IMG/VR virus record: IMGVR_UViG_3300037318_000051
Coordinates: 1-51,513 of that record
DNA: 51,513 nucleotides
Origin: a virus
Direction: 5' to 3' (one strand)
In this document: positions 24,736 to 33,569 of the stretch, piece after piece
How the letters are laid out: the number at the start of each line of letters is the position of its first letter
Position numbering within the stretch: position 1 is the stretch's first letter
The notes under the pieces: model-generated
What the model was told of the DNA's origin: nothing
Databases searched by the model: none
The model's input: only the letters and a program-made list of their open reading frames with translations
Translations under genes and position numbers: made by a program

Positions 24736-24794
24736 TACCAGTAACTGCTGCAACCGCTATCTAGTGGCACATCCGTGCATACCTGTACAACATA

Positions 24795-24803
24795 TGCTAT
24801 AAT
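24795..24803 (+). promoter_or_regulatory. Late promoter candidate, extended -10
   Basis: TGCTATAAT is a perfect extended -10. No good -35 box is seen 17 bases upstream, as often in extended -10 promoters. It is the only promoter I see before the lysis and structural genes. Confidence 0.65.
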
Positions 24804-24811
24804 TCCGGTAG

Positions 24812-24846
24812 GGCTACACTCACGATGGGCAGAGTGTAGCCTTTTT
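24812..24846 (+). terminator. Promoter-proximal intrinsic terminator
   Basis: GGCTACACTC pairs perfectly with GAGTGTAGCC over a 10-base loop and is followed by TTTTT. The hairpin begins at or next to the expected transcript start, so transcription stops after about 37 bases unless antitermination occurs. The stem contains the same GCTACACT/AGTGTAGC core as the origin iterons. Confidence 0.8.
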
Positions 24847-24912
24847 CTTGCCCTCGTGAGTGACCCCCCGAAATTGTTTTATTCCTGACTACTGGAGTCG
24901 TTCCGGTGCTGC

Positions 24913-25578
24913 GTGACCGATCTTGCCTTTCGTCTCATCGAACTCCTGGCGGCGGCTGGCGTGGGCGCTGGCCTCTGGCGCGGCGCTGTCTGGCTGCTGC
25001 GCACGTCGGACCGATCCGCGAAACAGGAACGAGATGCATCCGACCAGATTGTCAAGCAGTGGTATGGCCTGCTGGAAGCCACGCAGAACCGGCTCACCGC
25101 CACCGAACAGGAACTGGCGGACATCCGCCAGCGCCGCGACACGGACGACAGCGAGAAAGACCGGCTGCAGCGCGAGAATGCTGAGTTGCGCGGCCAGGCC
25201 ACCGCGCTCAAAGGCGAGATCGACCTGCTCAAGATGCAGGTGCTGCGCCTGCAGGATGAGGTCACAAGCTGGCAGGCACGCGAGGCCCGGCACCAGGCCA
25301 TCGAGCAGGAGAACTATGAGCAGGGCCAGAAGCTGACCCGCCAGGAGTGGCGTCTGCAACTGGTTTCGGCGGATGTGGACCGCGCGAAAGACGAAAACTT
25401 GCACTTGCGCCGGGAAAACCGCGCGCTGCGCAAGCGGTTGCAAGGTGAAGTCGTGGCCGATACAGACCAGCTTCCGACCATCTCGCTGGTCGATGTGGAT
25501 GCCTATGTGCGTGAGGGCGATTTGACCATTGACCCGATGCGATTTGTTGAGGACGAGGACAACGAGGATGCTGGATAG
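24913..25578 (+). CDS. Membrane-anchored coiled-coil protein (lysis region)
   Basis: The 221-aa product starts at GTG (MTDLAFRLIELLAAAGVGAG), has one membrane segment (about 6-30), then a coiled coil from about 45 to 175 (QELADIRQRRDTDDSEKDRL) and an acidic tail. The ribosome site is weak. It resembles the membrane-tethered coiled-coil genes beside phage holins, but I cannot assign it to a spanin family. The next gene overlaps it by 11 bases. Confidence 0.65.
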   Translation: MTDLAFRLIELLAAAGVGAGLWRGAVWLLRTSDRSAKQERDASDQIVKQWYGLLEATQNRLTATEQELADIRQRRDTDDSEKDRLQRENAELRGQATALKGEIDLLKMQVLRLQDEVTSWQAREARHQAIEQENYEQGQKLTRQEWRLQLVSADVDRAKDENLHLRRENRALRKRLQGEVVADTDQLPTISLVDVDAYVREGDLTIDPMRFVEDEDNEDAG

Positions 25579-25945
25579 CACGATAACCCTGTTGAGCCTG
25601 ATTGCTGCTGGCAGTTCCGGCTGGCTGGCAAGCTGGCTGTTCGACCAGGCACGCACCGCCCTGCCCAGGCCGACGCGCCCGCAGTGGCAGCAGAGCCGTC
25701 CGCTCCAGCGGCTGGTCTGGCGCATGCTCTACCATCCCCGCGTGGCGCAGCTCGTGAACCTGGCGCTGGCCAGCCTCCTCGGCTTTGCGGCCTCCGTCGC
25801 AGCGGCCTGGCTGAGTGGCGAGGACCTGCGCGCGGCGGTTGAGGCAGCAGTCAACGCCTTCTTTCTGGCACCAGCACTGTCGTATGTCCGCCACCGACAT
25901 GCGCGCCTGGCACCCCGCACCCGGCTGCAGGAGGATGCGCCGTGA
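25568..25945 (+). CDS. Holin candidate (membrane protein before endolysin)
   Basis: Product of 125 aa starting MLDSTITLLSLIAAGSSGWL. It has an N-terminal hydrophobic segment (5-25) and two more near 62-83 and 91-107, with a basic tail (RHRHARLAPRTR). Size, membrane segments and GTGA overlap with the endolysin gene fit a holin, which would permeabilise the membrane at lysis time. The evidence is position and topology only. Confidence 0.6.
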   Translation: MLDSTITLLSLIAAGSSGWLASWLFDQARTALPRPTRPQWQQSRPLQRLVWRMLYHPRVAQLVNLALASLLGFAASVAAAWLSGEDLRAAVEAAVNAFFLAPALSYVRHRHARLAPRTRLQEDAP

Positions 25946-27090
25946 AAGTTATTCACCCTGCCCGCATCAGCCGTGAGACGTTCGCGCGCGTGCTGCGTGA
26001 TGCTGACTCGCCGATGGCTCCGCAGGCCAGAGCGGCGTACCAACTGATACGCGAGTATGGCATCGACCCCGCCTTTGCCCTGGCCCTCTACCGCAAGGAG
26101 AGTAGCTGTGGCACAAAAGGCGTGGCAGTGGAAACGCGCAACTTTGGCAACGTCCGTGAGCCGTATGCCAACGAGCACGCAACCGGCACGCATCCGCGCG
26201 GCTTTGCCATCTTTCCCGACTGGATGACTGGCTTGCTCGACTGGTGTCAGCGGATTGTCTATCGCTATGTTGAGGGCTGGGGTCTGCACACGGTTGAAGC
26301 CATCATTCCTGTGTATGCACCCGACAGTGATGGCAACCATGCGCAACAGTACGTCAATCAGGTCATTGCCTGGGTGAGTGCCTGGCAGGCAGAGGAGCGT
26401 GAAATGCAGATACACGACGTTCGAGCAGAATACCAGGGCGGCTACACTGAGCAGCGCAGGAACACTGACTATGTGGTGGTGCATCACGCGGCCTGGACCT
26501 ATCAGCCCGGTATCGCGGCTGTGCAGGCGGTGCATACCTACCATCTCCAGCAGTGGGGCACGGGCATTGCCTATCACGAGGCGCTGGTAGAGGAGGTAGA
26601 CGGGAGCATCGCCTGCTATATCACCAGCGCCCCCGATCTGCTGCGCTATGGCGTGGCCTATCAAAACCATCGGAGCTTCCATATCAGTGCCCTGACCAAT
26701 TTTGCTGACACGATCCCCGAACAGAAGTGGCTGGATGCGCTCGCCGCCCGCGTGGCGGCTGCCCGTGCCCGCTGGCCTCGGGCCGAGGTTGTTGGACATA
26801 AGGAAATCACGGTGCCCGGCTGGGAGTCGTCCTGCCCTGGGACGCGCTGGCACGAGTGGAAGCCCCTGGTGCTGGGCGGCACGGTTCCTGACCTCCGCGC
26901 GCCGCACTGGTATCGCGTTCCGTCGCGGAGTGTGGCGGTGGTGCGGTATGAGCCGCAGGTAGACGGGGATCGGAATGTCGCCGCGCTGCTCAGTCCACGC
27001 AGCCGTGTGCACGTGGCCGAGTGGCAGGGCGAATGGGCACGGCTGTCGATGGGTGGCTTTGTCCACATCACCGGGCTAGAGGCTGAGTAA
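25942..27090 (+). CDS. Two-enzyme endolysin: glucosaminidase-like + amidase + SH3b
   Basis: The 382-aa product has three parts. Residues 10-150 resemble a glucosaminidase/lysozyme-like domain (ALALYRKESSCGTKG with E53; ETRNFGN). Residues 170-300 are a zinc N-acetylmuramoyl-L-alanine amidase of the Amidase_2/PGRP type, with H181/H182 (YVVVHHAAW), H286 (VVGHKEIT) and C298 (ESSCPG). Residues 320-382 look like a bacterial SH3 wall-binding domain. It would cut both glycan and peptide links of the host wall. GTG start coupled to the holin gene. Confidence 0.85.
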   Translation: MKVIHPARISRETFARVLRDADSPMAPQARAAYQLIREYGIDPAFALALYRKESSCGTKGVAVETRNFGNVREPYANEHATGTHPRGFAIFPDWMTGLLDWCQRIVYRYVEGWGLHTVEAIIPVYAPDSDGNHAQQYVNQVIAWVSAWQAEEREMQIHDVRAEYQGGYTEQRRNTDYVVVHHAAWTYQPGIAAVQAVHTYHLQQWGTGIAYHEALVEEVDGSIACYITSAPDLLRYGVAYQNHRSFHISALTNFADTIPEQKWLDALAARVAAARARWPRAEVVGHKEITVPGWESSCPGTRWHEWKPLVLGGTVPDLRAPHWYRVPSRSVAVVRYEPQVDGDRNVAALLSPRSRVHVAEWQGEWARLSMGGFVHITGLEAE

Positions 27091-27121
27091 ATGTACGGCA
27101 GGTTGCATTCTTGTCGGGTAA

Positions 27122-27202
27122 ATGCAAGATAACAGCGTGAAAGTTACATTTGAGGGCAAAACGATTGCGGCAATGTGGGTAGAAAGGTTCAACAATGCTT
27201 GA
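27122..27202 (+). CDS. Possible 26-aa leader peptide
   Basis: MQDNSVKVTFEGKTIAAMWV, then ERFNNA; its stop overlaps the next ATG (ATGCTTGA). No strong ribosome site. It may couple translation into the next gene or be chance. Confidence 0.25.
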   Translation: MQDNSVKVTFEGKTIAAMWVERFNNA

Positions 27203-27500
27203 GAAACTGAAACAATCGCCACTGTTGCGTGCTGCGTGTGGCGGCCCCGTTCGCTATACCGGGCGTATTGACGAAGTGGCGTATTGGCCTCCTCGGAGAA
27301 TGACGGCTGATGAACGGGCCGTATTGATGTATGAGGGGGTACAGGGCACACTTGATCTTGACATACGTCGTTATCGAGACGCGTACCTGGAAGCTGCGCC
27401 GCGCCTGAGGGCAATGGAGTATCGCCAGAAAATAGCGCAGCTTGACTCAATCCAGGAGCGTCAGCGGTCGTGGCTGGCGAAATACGGATGGTGGCAATAA
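27195..27500 (+). CDS. Hypothetical protein before terminase
   Basis: Product of 101 aa: MLEKLKQSPLLRAACGGPVR, then helices ending QERQRSWLAKYGWWQ. AGAAAGG upstream gives a ribosome site. It precedes the terminase small subunit by 20 bases. Possible packaging accessory; no family recognised. Confidence 0.6.
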   Translation: MLEKLKQSPLLRAACGGPVRYTGRIDEVAYWPPRRMTADERAVLMYEGVQGTLDLDIRRYRDAYLEAAPRLRAMEYRQKIAQLDSIQERQRSWLAKYGWWQ

Positions 27501-27520
27501 ATAGGCTGCGAGGGTAGGAT

Positions 27521-27874
27521 GTGGGCCGCAAGCGTATCCAGATTGATTTTGAGGAAGTGGAGCGGTTGGCCGGGCAGGGGCTGACAAATGATGAGATTGC
27601 GTATGCACTACGGATTGCCCCATCAACATTGTACGAGCGCCAGAAAGAGTTTTCGGAGTTTTCGGAGGCAATAAAAAAAGGCAGGGCACAGGGAGCCCGC
27701 GAAGTCAGCAACGCCCTGATGGAACAGTGCCGACAAGGCAACACCGCCGCTATCATCTGGTACGAGAAAACGCGGCGCGGCCTCTCCGAACACAGTGAAC
27801 TCGTGAAGCGCATTGAGGAGCTTGAACGCATTGCCAGGTCTAACGGACATCAAAAAGAGATTGGACGGGCTTGA
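27521..27874 (+). CDS. Terminase small subunit
   Basis: The 117-aa product starts at GTG and has an N-terminal helix-turn-helix (LTNDEIAYALRIAPSTLYER) followed by a helical region (AREVSNALMEQCRQGNTAAI), the usual layout of small terminase subunits that recognise DNA for packaging. It directly precedes and overlaps the large subunit gene. Confidence 0.8.
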   Translation: MGRKRIQIDFEEVERLAGQGLTNDEIAYALRIAPSTLYERQKEFSEFSEAIKKGRAQGAREVSNALMEQCRQGNTAAIIWYEKTRRGLSEHSELVKRIEELERIARSNGHQKEIGRA

Positions 27875-29114
27875 GCAGGTGTACCTGGTGAAATCGCCTG
27901 ACCCCCTGGCTATTTCTCCTGCCCTCCTTCCCCACCAGACCCCGCCGCCGGGTGACTGGCGCGGCTGGCTGCTGCTGGCCGGGCGTGGTGCGGGCAAGAC
28001 CTATGCCGGGGCCGCGTGGCTCCTCTCAGGATTGCAGCCAGGCGAGCGTATTGGCGTCGTTGCCCCGACATTCGGAGATGCCCGCGATACCTGTATGGAA
28101 GGCCCATCGGGGCTGCTGGCCCTGGCTCGTGAGCACGGCTACACCATCGACAGCTACAATCGCAGTATGGGCGAGGCCAGTATCAATGGCGCGTTTCTCA
28201 AACTCTATAGCGCCGATCAACCCGACAGACTACGCGGCCCCCAGCATCATCGCATCTGGTTTGATGAGTTGGCTGCAATGCACTATCTGGATACCACGAT
28301 GGATATGGCAATGATGGGCCTGCGCCTGGGCAGCGACCCGCGCTGGATGGCAACGACCACGCCGCGCCCCTTGCCGCGCATCAAGGCGTTGCTCCAGGAT
28401 GCCACGGTTGTACATACCCGCGCCACGACCTACGACAACCCCCACCTTCCTGCTGCATTCCAGACGGCCATTCTGGCGCGCTATCAGGGCACAACATTGG
28501 GCAGGCAAGAACTGAACGCCGAACTGCTCGACGATGTGCCGGGCGCGTTGTGGACACGCACCACCATAGAGCAGCATCGCGTGTTGCAGGCTCCCGTGCT
28601 CAAGCGCATTGTTGTCGGGGTAGACCCGTCTGCCAGCAGCGACGGCGCTGAAACGGGCATCATTGTGGCGGGCATTGGCGAAGACGACCACGGCTATGTC
28701 CTGGATGACCGCAGTGTGCAGGGCAGCCCGGCGGCCTGGGCGCGCGCGGTGATTGCGGCCTATCACACACATTATGCCGACAAAATCATAGCCGAGCGCA
28801 ACAATGGCGGTGAGATGGTGGAACAGACCATCCGTAGCACCGACGGCGGCAAGCAGTTACCTATTCGGGCAGTGTGGGCCAGCCGGGGCAAACAGACCCG
28901 CGCCGAACCCGTGAGCGCCCTGTATGAACAGGGTCGGGTGCATCACGTCGGCGCGTTCGGGACACTCGAAGACCAGCTCTGCTCCTGGCTTCCTGGGATG
29001 CAATCCCCTGACCGGCTTGACGCGCTGGTGTGGGCACTATCGGCACTGTTCCGGGTCGATCACGATGCTCCTGCCGCCGCCCCGGCTCGCACTCGAAATG
29101 CGGAGATGTTTTAA
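27813..29114 (+). CDS. Terminase large subunit
   Basis: The product of up to 433 aa has a packaging ATPase with Walker A LLLAGRGAGKTYAGAAWL and Walker B RIWFDELAAM, motif C-like MATTTPRP, then an RNase H-like nuclease domain beginning VVGVDPSASSDGAETGI and ending near LDALVWALSALF. It cuts and drives DNA into the prohead. The start is uncertain: only TTG and GTG codons are available, and the listed one overlaps the small subunit by 62 bases; a TTG at 27861 is an alternative. Confidence 0.93.
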   Translation: MRSLNALPGLTDIKKRLDGLEQVYLVKSPDPLAISPALLPHQTPPPGDWRGWLLLAGRGAGKTYAGAAWLLSGLQPGERIGVVAPTFGDARDTCMEGPSGLLALAREHGYTIDSYNRSMGEASINGAFLKLYSADQPDRLRGPQHHRIWFDELAAMHYLDTTMDMAMMGLRLGSDPRWMATTTPRPLPRIKALLQDATVVHTRATTYDNPHLPAAFQTAILARYQGTTLGRQELNAELLDDVPGALWTRTTIEQHRVLQAPVLKRIVVGVDPSASSDGAETGIIVAGIGEDDHGYVLDDRSVQGSPAAWARAVIAAYHTHYADKIIAERNNGGEMVEQTIRSTDGGKQLPIRAVWASRGKQTRAEPVSALYEQGRVHHVGAFGTLEDQLCSWLPGMQSPDRLDALVWALSALFRVDHDAPAAAPARTRNAEMF

Positions 29115-30484
29115 TGCTGGCTCTCATCAACAACCTGATGCTGCCCTACGCCGTGCAGCGCATTGCCGAGGCCGGGCCGCTCACCCGCCGCCTGACCCGC
29201 CGCGCCCAGCAAGCCGAACGCGAGCCCGTCACCACGAGTGACGAATTGCCGACACCACCGGTCAGCCGTATGACCTACGACCTGACCCGCTTTCGGATGG
29301 AGCAGGAACGCCCCCAGGTCATTGCGACGTGCAAGGAGATGTACCGCACCGACCCGCGTGCGGCGGGCGTTATCCAGACCCTGGCACGCGACGCGACCCA
29401 GGGCGATCTCAGTATCAGCGTCGCCGACGGCCCCCAGGCTGAGCGGGCGCAGGAAATCATCAGCGAGACATTGGCCCGCCTGCGCCTGCACACGCGCCTG
29501 GATGACTGGCTGCGACGTGCGCTTATCACCGGCGATGCGTTTGTCGAATTGTCGGCAGATAGAGACGGCATCATCCGCGAATGCACCCTCAAGCCTACGC
29601 TGGAAATGTACCGCCAGAGCGACGAGCACGACCGGTTTGATGACCCGACCCGCGCCTACTGGCAAACACCCGATCCGTATCTCGCGGGGATGTGGTATCC
29701 AGGGATGCAGCCGCCGCGTCATGCCATCTGGTTTGCGGAGTGGCAAATCATCCAGGCCCGCTGGCAGCACGACGAGGGGAGTCGCTACGGATATCCATTG
29801 TTCGGCGCGGCGCGCCGCGCCTACAAGCGGGTTGATGAGGGCGAGCTCGACATCGCCGTGCGGCGCAAAACGCGGGCCGGGATGAAGTACCTGCACAGCC
29901 TGGAAGACGCCAGCGAGGCTGAGCTTGAGGCGTATGTGGAGCGCAACCGCGACGCGCTGGATAACCCGTTCGCTGCCATTGCTGATTTTTTCGTCAACAA
30001 ACGTGCCACAATCCAGACCCTGCAGGGCGATGCGCGACTTGATGAAATCGGCGATGTACAGCACCACATCAGCACCTGGGAAACCGCGTCGCCCGTGCCA
30101 CTGGAGTTGCTGGGCTACGGCGCGAACCTCAACCGCGATGTACTCGAAGAGAAACTGGCGCAGTATGATCGGTCGCTGATGAGTGTCACGGCCTGGCTGG
30201 ACGCGCAAATCATTCGCCCGCTGATTGACCGTCAACTTCTGCTCAGCGGCCTGTTCGCACCGATGTACACCTATGAGGTCGTGCGACCGCCGCGCCAGCA
30301 ACTCACGCCAGCGCAGGCCGCCGAGGTGGCGCGAGCCGTCGCCAGTTTGCGCGCAACCGGCCTGTTCGGAGATGAGCAACTGGTTCGTATTGCCGCGGAG
30401 ATGCTCCCGGCGATTGACCTGGATACCGCGTTGCAGTGGCTGGCGCTGCAACCGGATGAAACCGCACGATTAGGAGGGATGTAA
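29114..30484 (+). CDS. Portal protein
   Basis: The 456-aa product has portal features: CKEMYRTDPRAAGVIQTLAR, an ALITGDAFVEL segment, ECTLKPTLEMYRQ, a basic clip-like region and a helical C-terminal part with PVPLELLGYGANLNRDVLEE. It forms the dodecameric channel for DNA at one capsid vertex. The ATG overlaps the terminase stop (TAATG). Confidence 0.88.
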   Translation: MLALINNLMLPYAVQRIAEAGPLTRRLTRRAQQAEREPVTTSDELPTPPVSRMTYDLTRFRMEQERPQVIATCKEMYRTDPRAAGVIQTLARDATQGDLSISVADGPQAERAQEIISETLARLRLHTRLDDWLRRALITGDAFVELSADRDGIIRECTLKPTLEMYRQSDEHDRFDDPTRAYWQTPDPYLAGMWYPGMQPPRHAIWFAEWQIIQARWQHDEGSRYGYPLFGAARRAYKRVDEGELDIAVRRKTRAGMKYLHSLEDASEAELEAYVERNRDALDNPFAAIADFFVNKRATIQTLQGDARLDEIGDVQHHISTWETASPVPLELLGYGANLNRDVLEEKLAQYDRSLMSVTAWLDAQIIRPLIDRQLLLSGLFAPMYTYEVVRPPRQQLTPAQAAEVARAVASLRATGLFGDEQLVRIAAEMLPAIDLDTALQWLALQPDETARLGGM

Positions 30485-30864
30485 TGCCGCAATATGGGGC
30501 ACGCAGCACAATGCGCTACACGTCGCCAAAGGTTACCCTGCACGATGCGCTGATTGATATTGATGTCGATGATGACCTGAGCGAGGCTGTTGATCTGGTC
30601 ACCGACACGTTGATCGGCCTGGTGCTGCCTGCCAATTATGACACCGCCGCTATCACGTTTCAGGTGTCGGTCGATGGCACCACGTTTGTACCGCTGTATG
30701 ACACAGATGGGCAGGTATCGATTGCCAACACGGAAGCCGTGGCAAGCCGGGCGATTTCACTTGACCCGGTGACGTTCCTGGGCTGGCGCTATGTCAAAAT
30801 CGCCACGGCAGCGGCGCAAACGACGACGGACACGACTATCACGTTGGTGGGCCGGGCGATATGA
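30484..30864 (+). CDS. Putative virion beta-sandwich protein
   Basis: The 126-aa product is beta-rich and ends FLGWRYVKIATAAAQTTTDT followed by TITLVGRAI, with VSVDGTTFVPLYDTDG before it. This resembles small domains found in phage structural proteins that decorate capsids or tails. TAATG coupling to the portal gene supports a structural role. Confidence 0.65.
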   Translation: MPQYGARSTMRYTSPKVTLHDALIDIDVDDDLSEAVDLVTDTLIGLVLPANYDTAAITFQVSVDGTTFVPLYDTDGQVSIANTEAVASRAISLDPVTFLGWRYVKIATAAAQTTTDTTITLVGRAI

Positions 30865-31559
30865 ACATCGTCAAACTGCTGCGTAAGCGGGCGACGGGCG
30901 CTGCCCCATCGCCTCTGCTCACCGACCTGGTCGCTTACTGGAAGCTCGACGATCTCACGTGGTCGGATAGCGTTGGTAGCAACGACCTGGCCAACAATGG
31001 CAGCGTAGTGGTGGGAACGCCAAAACTCGGCGCGGGGAGCGCTCAGTTTGACGGGAGCAACTTTCTTAGTTTAGCAAGCAACCCACACGTACAGATAGAC
31101 GGTAATTTTACCCTTGCTTGTTGGGTGTACCTGGCAACACTGGACGGCAGCAGGCAGATGATCGTCTCGAAAGATACAAACGCCTCGCGGGAATATTTCC
31201 TACAGATTAATACATCAGACAATTTCTCCTTCGTTATCGGTAATAGTGGTTTGGTGACTGATAGCACAGTCTTAGCAATAAATACTTGGTATCATCTGGT
31301 TGCGGATTACCGTGCGAGTGACAAACGTATCCGCTTGATTTTAAACGACGGTACACCTGTCACAACAACGGGTAGTAGCGCTGCCACGGTGGGCACCGCA
31401 GAATTCCAGCTAGGTGCCAGGGAGTTTCTTGGTTTTGAAGACCCTATTAGCAACGGAAGCCGTATAGATGAGGTTGGCATCTGGAAACGGTTGCTCACAT
31501 CCGGCGAAATCAGCGGTATGTATAACGGTGGCGCGGGAATAACGTATCCATTTAGTTAA
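30861..31559 (+). CDS. LamG/concanavalin-like virion protein
   Basis: The 232-aa product carries a LamG-type jelly roll: LVAYWKLDDLTWSDSVGSND, GSAQFDGSNFLSLASNPHVQ, FTLACWVYLAT, TWYHLVADYR and IDEVGIWKRLLTSGEIS. Such domains bind sugars or act as virion decoration. Codon use is visibly more AT-rich than in neighbouring genes, with TTA and AAT codons, suggesting recent acquisition. ATGA-coupled to the previous gene. Confidence 0.85.
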   Translation: MNIVKLLRKRATGAAPSPLLTDLVAYWKLDDLTWSDSVGSNDLANNGSVVVGTPKLGAGSAQFDGSNFLSLASNPHVQIDGNFTLACWVYLATLDGSRQMIVSKDTNASREYFLQINTSDNFSFVIGNSGLVTDSTVLAINTWYHLVADYRASDKRIRLILNDGTPVTTTGSSAATVGTAEFQLGAREFLGFEDPISNGSRIDEVGIWKRLLTSGEISGMYNGGAGITYPFS

Positions 31560-31574
31560 GAAAGGAATGAAAGT

Positions 31575-31844
31575 ATGGCAGTGACCTATATCAAAGTAGA
31601 CATATCGAAGCGATTGGGCGCGGACTTGCGGCAGACGGTGGTACACGGCGCAGAGTTTGATGAGCGCCTGCATAGGCTCAAGGACGTGATGGAAACCATG
31701 ATCGACGGCACCGACTACAGCCGCCTGGAAACCGAGTTTGGGGTGCCCACTGGTCAGGGCGAGACGGTTTACAATCTGGTGACGGGTGCAGTCACGGACG
31801 TGAGCGGGACGAATATCACGCAGTTGTTGATCAGGTTGGGATAG
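31575..31844 (+). CDS. Small structural-region protein
   Basis: Product of 89 aa starting MAVTYIKVDISKRLGADLRQ, helical in its middle (ERLHRLKDVMETMI) and ending VYNLVTGAVTDVSGTNITQL followed by LIRLG. AGAAAGGAATGA lies before the ATG. It may be a head accessory; family not recognised. Confidence 0.65.
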   Translation: MAVTYIKVDISKRLGADLRQTVVHGAEFDERLHRLKDVMETMIDGTDYSRLETEFGVPTGQGETVYNLVTGAVTDVSGTNITQLLIRLG

Positions 31845-31849
31845 CAGCA

Positions 31850-33112
31850 ATGTTCGACGCCGCCACGATAGCCGATGCGCAGCAGTTTGCACTTGAGCGG
31901 ATGCTACTTAAGCTCATTGGTGACACACACACCATATTCGGTGACCTGGCACAGCGCCTCACCGACCGGGTGCTGCGTGCGGCTGCAGATGATGGCGTGC
32001 TGCCCACAGAGGCGGTCATTGCCCTGCGTGGCGGTGTCGCGGCTGACTGGCGCGCCGCCTATGATGCGTGGATATTAGGCTTTCGCGGCGCGCAGCAGCA
32101 GGCGGTAATGCTGGCGTTCGGGCAACTGGCGCAAGCGCACGAATACTATTTCAATCTGCCGGGGCTGTATGAAAGCCGCCGCCAGTCGAATGTCTGGATG
32201 CCTTATCAGGCCATTCTCCGCCAGCACTACGAAATGGCGCACGGCCCGCGCCTGCTCACCGAACGCACCAGCCAGGAGGTGCAGGTTGAGATGGGGGTGT
32301 TTTTTGACCGCAGCATCAGTGCCATTGTCGAGGCCGCGAACGCCCGCGTGTATGACGACGGCCTGAACCTCTCACAGCGACTGTGGCGGCTGGACACCAG
32401 CAACCAGCAGGCTATCCAGGCGAAAATAGCCGCCGCCGCTGCGAATGGACAGAGCGCGATGAGCCTGGCCCGTGAGCTTGAGCAGCACCTGGGGGCCGAT
32501 GCACAAATGACGCGCTGGACGGCGCAGCGCCTGCGCCTGACCAAAACGGACATTACTGCCGGGGATATGACCGGGTTGATCACGAAGCGCCAGCAGCTTG
32601 ATCTGATTGCACGTGACCAGCCTGTGACCACGCGCGGCGTGGCCTACAACGCGCTGCGCCTGGCTCGCACCGAGCTCAAGGCCATCCAGGCCAGCGCCAG
32701 TGAACGCCTCTTCGCAGAGCAGCCGTGGGTGGAGGGGCAGAACTGGACACTGAGTCCGGCCCATCCCCGCGTGGATATTTGCGACGCGAATGCCAGTCAG
32801 AACCCGTACCCCGTGGGCGCGGGCGGCATTCCGGCGCACCCGAATTGCCTCTGTTACTGGACGTCTGGTACAATGTCAGATGACCGGTTCGTGGGCCGGA
32901 TGCGCGGTTGGCTGGATGGCACACAGCCGTGGCCAGAGATGGACAGCTACGGCGACCATGTCGGCTTTACGCTGGCAGACGTGGCGAGCGGGGCCGCGCG
33001 AGAGGTACCTGAGCGCTGGATCGCAGCGGTGTTGGACTGGGCCAACAGCACCGAGCCGGAGATGGACGAATTACTGATAGCATCGGGGGAAAAGTATGTC
33101 AGAGCCGCGTGA
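31850..33112 (+). CDS. MuF/SPP1 gp7-like head morphogenesis protein
   Basis: The 420-aa product is helical, and residues 255-340 carry the minor-head-protein signature: ARTELKAIQASASERLF, NWTLSPAHPRVDICDANA and GGIPAHPNCLCYW. Proteins of this family sit inside the prohead near the portal and may be ejected with DNA. The C-terminus does not show a toxin domain of the kind fused to some MuF proteins. Confidence 0.85.
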   Translation: MFDAATIADAQQFALERMLLKLIGDTHTIFGDLAQRLTDRVLRAAADDGVLPTEAVIALRGGVAADWRAAYDAWILGFRGAQQQAVMLAFGQLAQAHEYYFNLPGLYESRRQSNVWMPYQAILRQHYEMAHGPRLLTERTSQEVQVEMGVFFDRSISAIVEAANARVYDDGLNLSQRLWRLDTSNQQAIQAKIAAAAANGQSAMSLARELEQHLGADAQMTRWTAQRLRLTKTDITAGDMTGLITKRQQLDLIARDQPVTTRGVAYNALRLARTELKAIQASASERLFAEQPWVEGQNWTLSPAHPRVDICDANASQNPYPVGAGGIPAHPNCLCYWTSGTMSDDRFVGRMRGWLDGTQPWPEMDSYGDHVGFTLADVASGAAREVPERWIAAVLDWANSTEPEMDELLIASGEKYVRAA

Positions 33113-33569
33113 TATTATCGGAAATGACCAGCCGGAGCACTGCGATCTGCCGTCAGGATGGATGCACTGTGGACAGGGCTGTGTTTGGGCAGTTGTCATG
33201 CCGTCACAGGCTGCCGCACAGGCGTTGCGTAAGCTGGGTATTGACGTAGAGGAGGCAGTCAACATGTCGCTATACAACCAGAGCCGGGATGGATTAGAGA
33301 GATACATTCTCTATCTCGCAGACTGGAACGAGAACGATATAGGAAAATCTCCAGTGCGCCAGGTCGTCGTGTGCCCGCAGTGGCGCACGCCAGAAGACCA
33401 TAACCTGTTTGCTGAAATCCCTCACGATGCGCTCGTGCTCTTGCACCTGCCTAATGGTGTTGTTTTGGCACAGCGTGATAATGAGCGCGTGTTACTGGCA
33501 AGCGAAAAAGAGGAAGTGCCTTTGAGCGATATTCGGGCCTGGTCTCCAGTGGAAGGCACTGACCAATGA
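33096..33569 (+). CDS. Hypothetical protein
   Basis: Product of 157 aa starting MSEPRDIIGNDQPEHCDLPS; a CxxxxxxMHCGQGC cluster and later VVVCPQWRTPEDHNLF suggest a metal site or disulfides. It overlaps the MuF-like gene by 17 bases. It is one of four small genes that look like accessory genes within the head module. Confidence 0.55.
   Translation: MSEPRDIIGNDQPEHCDLPSGWMHCGQGCVWAVVMPSQAAAQALRKLGIDVEEAVNMSLYNQSRDGLERYILYLADWNENDIGKSPVRQVVVCPQWRTPEDHNLFAEIPHDALVLLHLPNGVVLAQRDNERVLLASEKEEVPLSDIRAWSPVEGTDQ

Noticed and set aside
25729-27066. 445-codon minus-strand frame opposite the endolysin
   Set aside because: Antisense shadow of an endolysin with intact catalytic motifs; no ribosome site or recognisable domain.
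29111-30451. 446-codon minus-strand frame opposite the portal gene
   Set aside because: Shadow of the portal gene, with no domain of its own.
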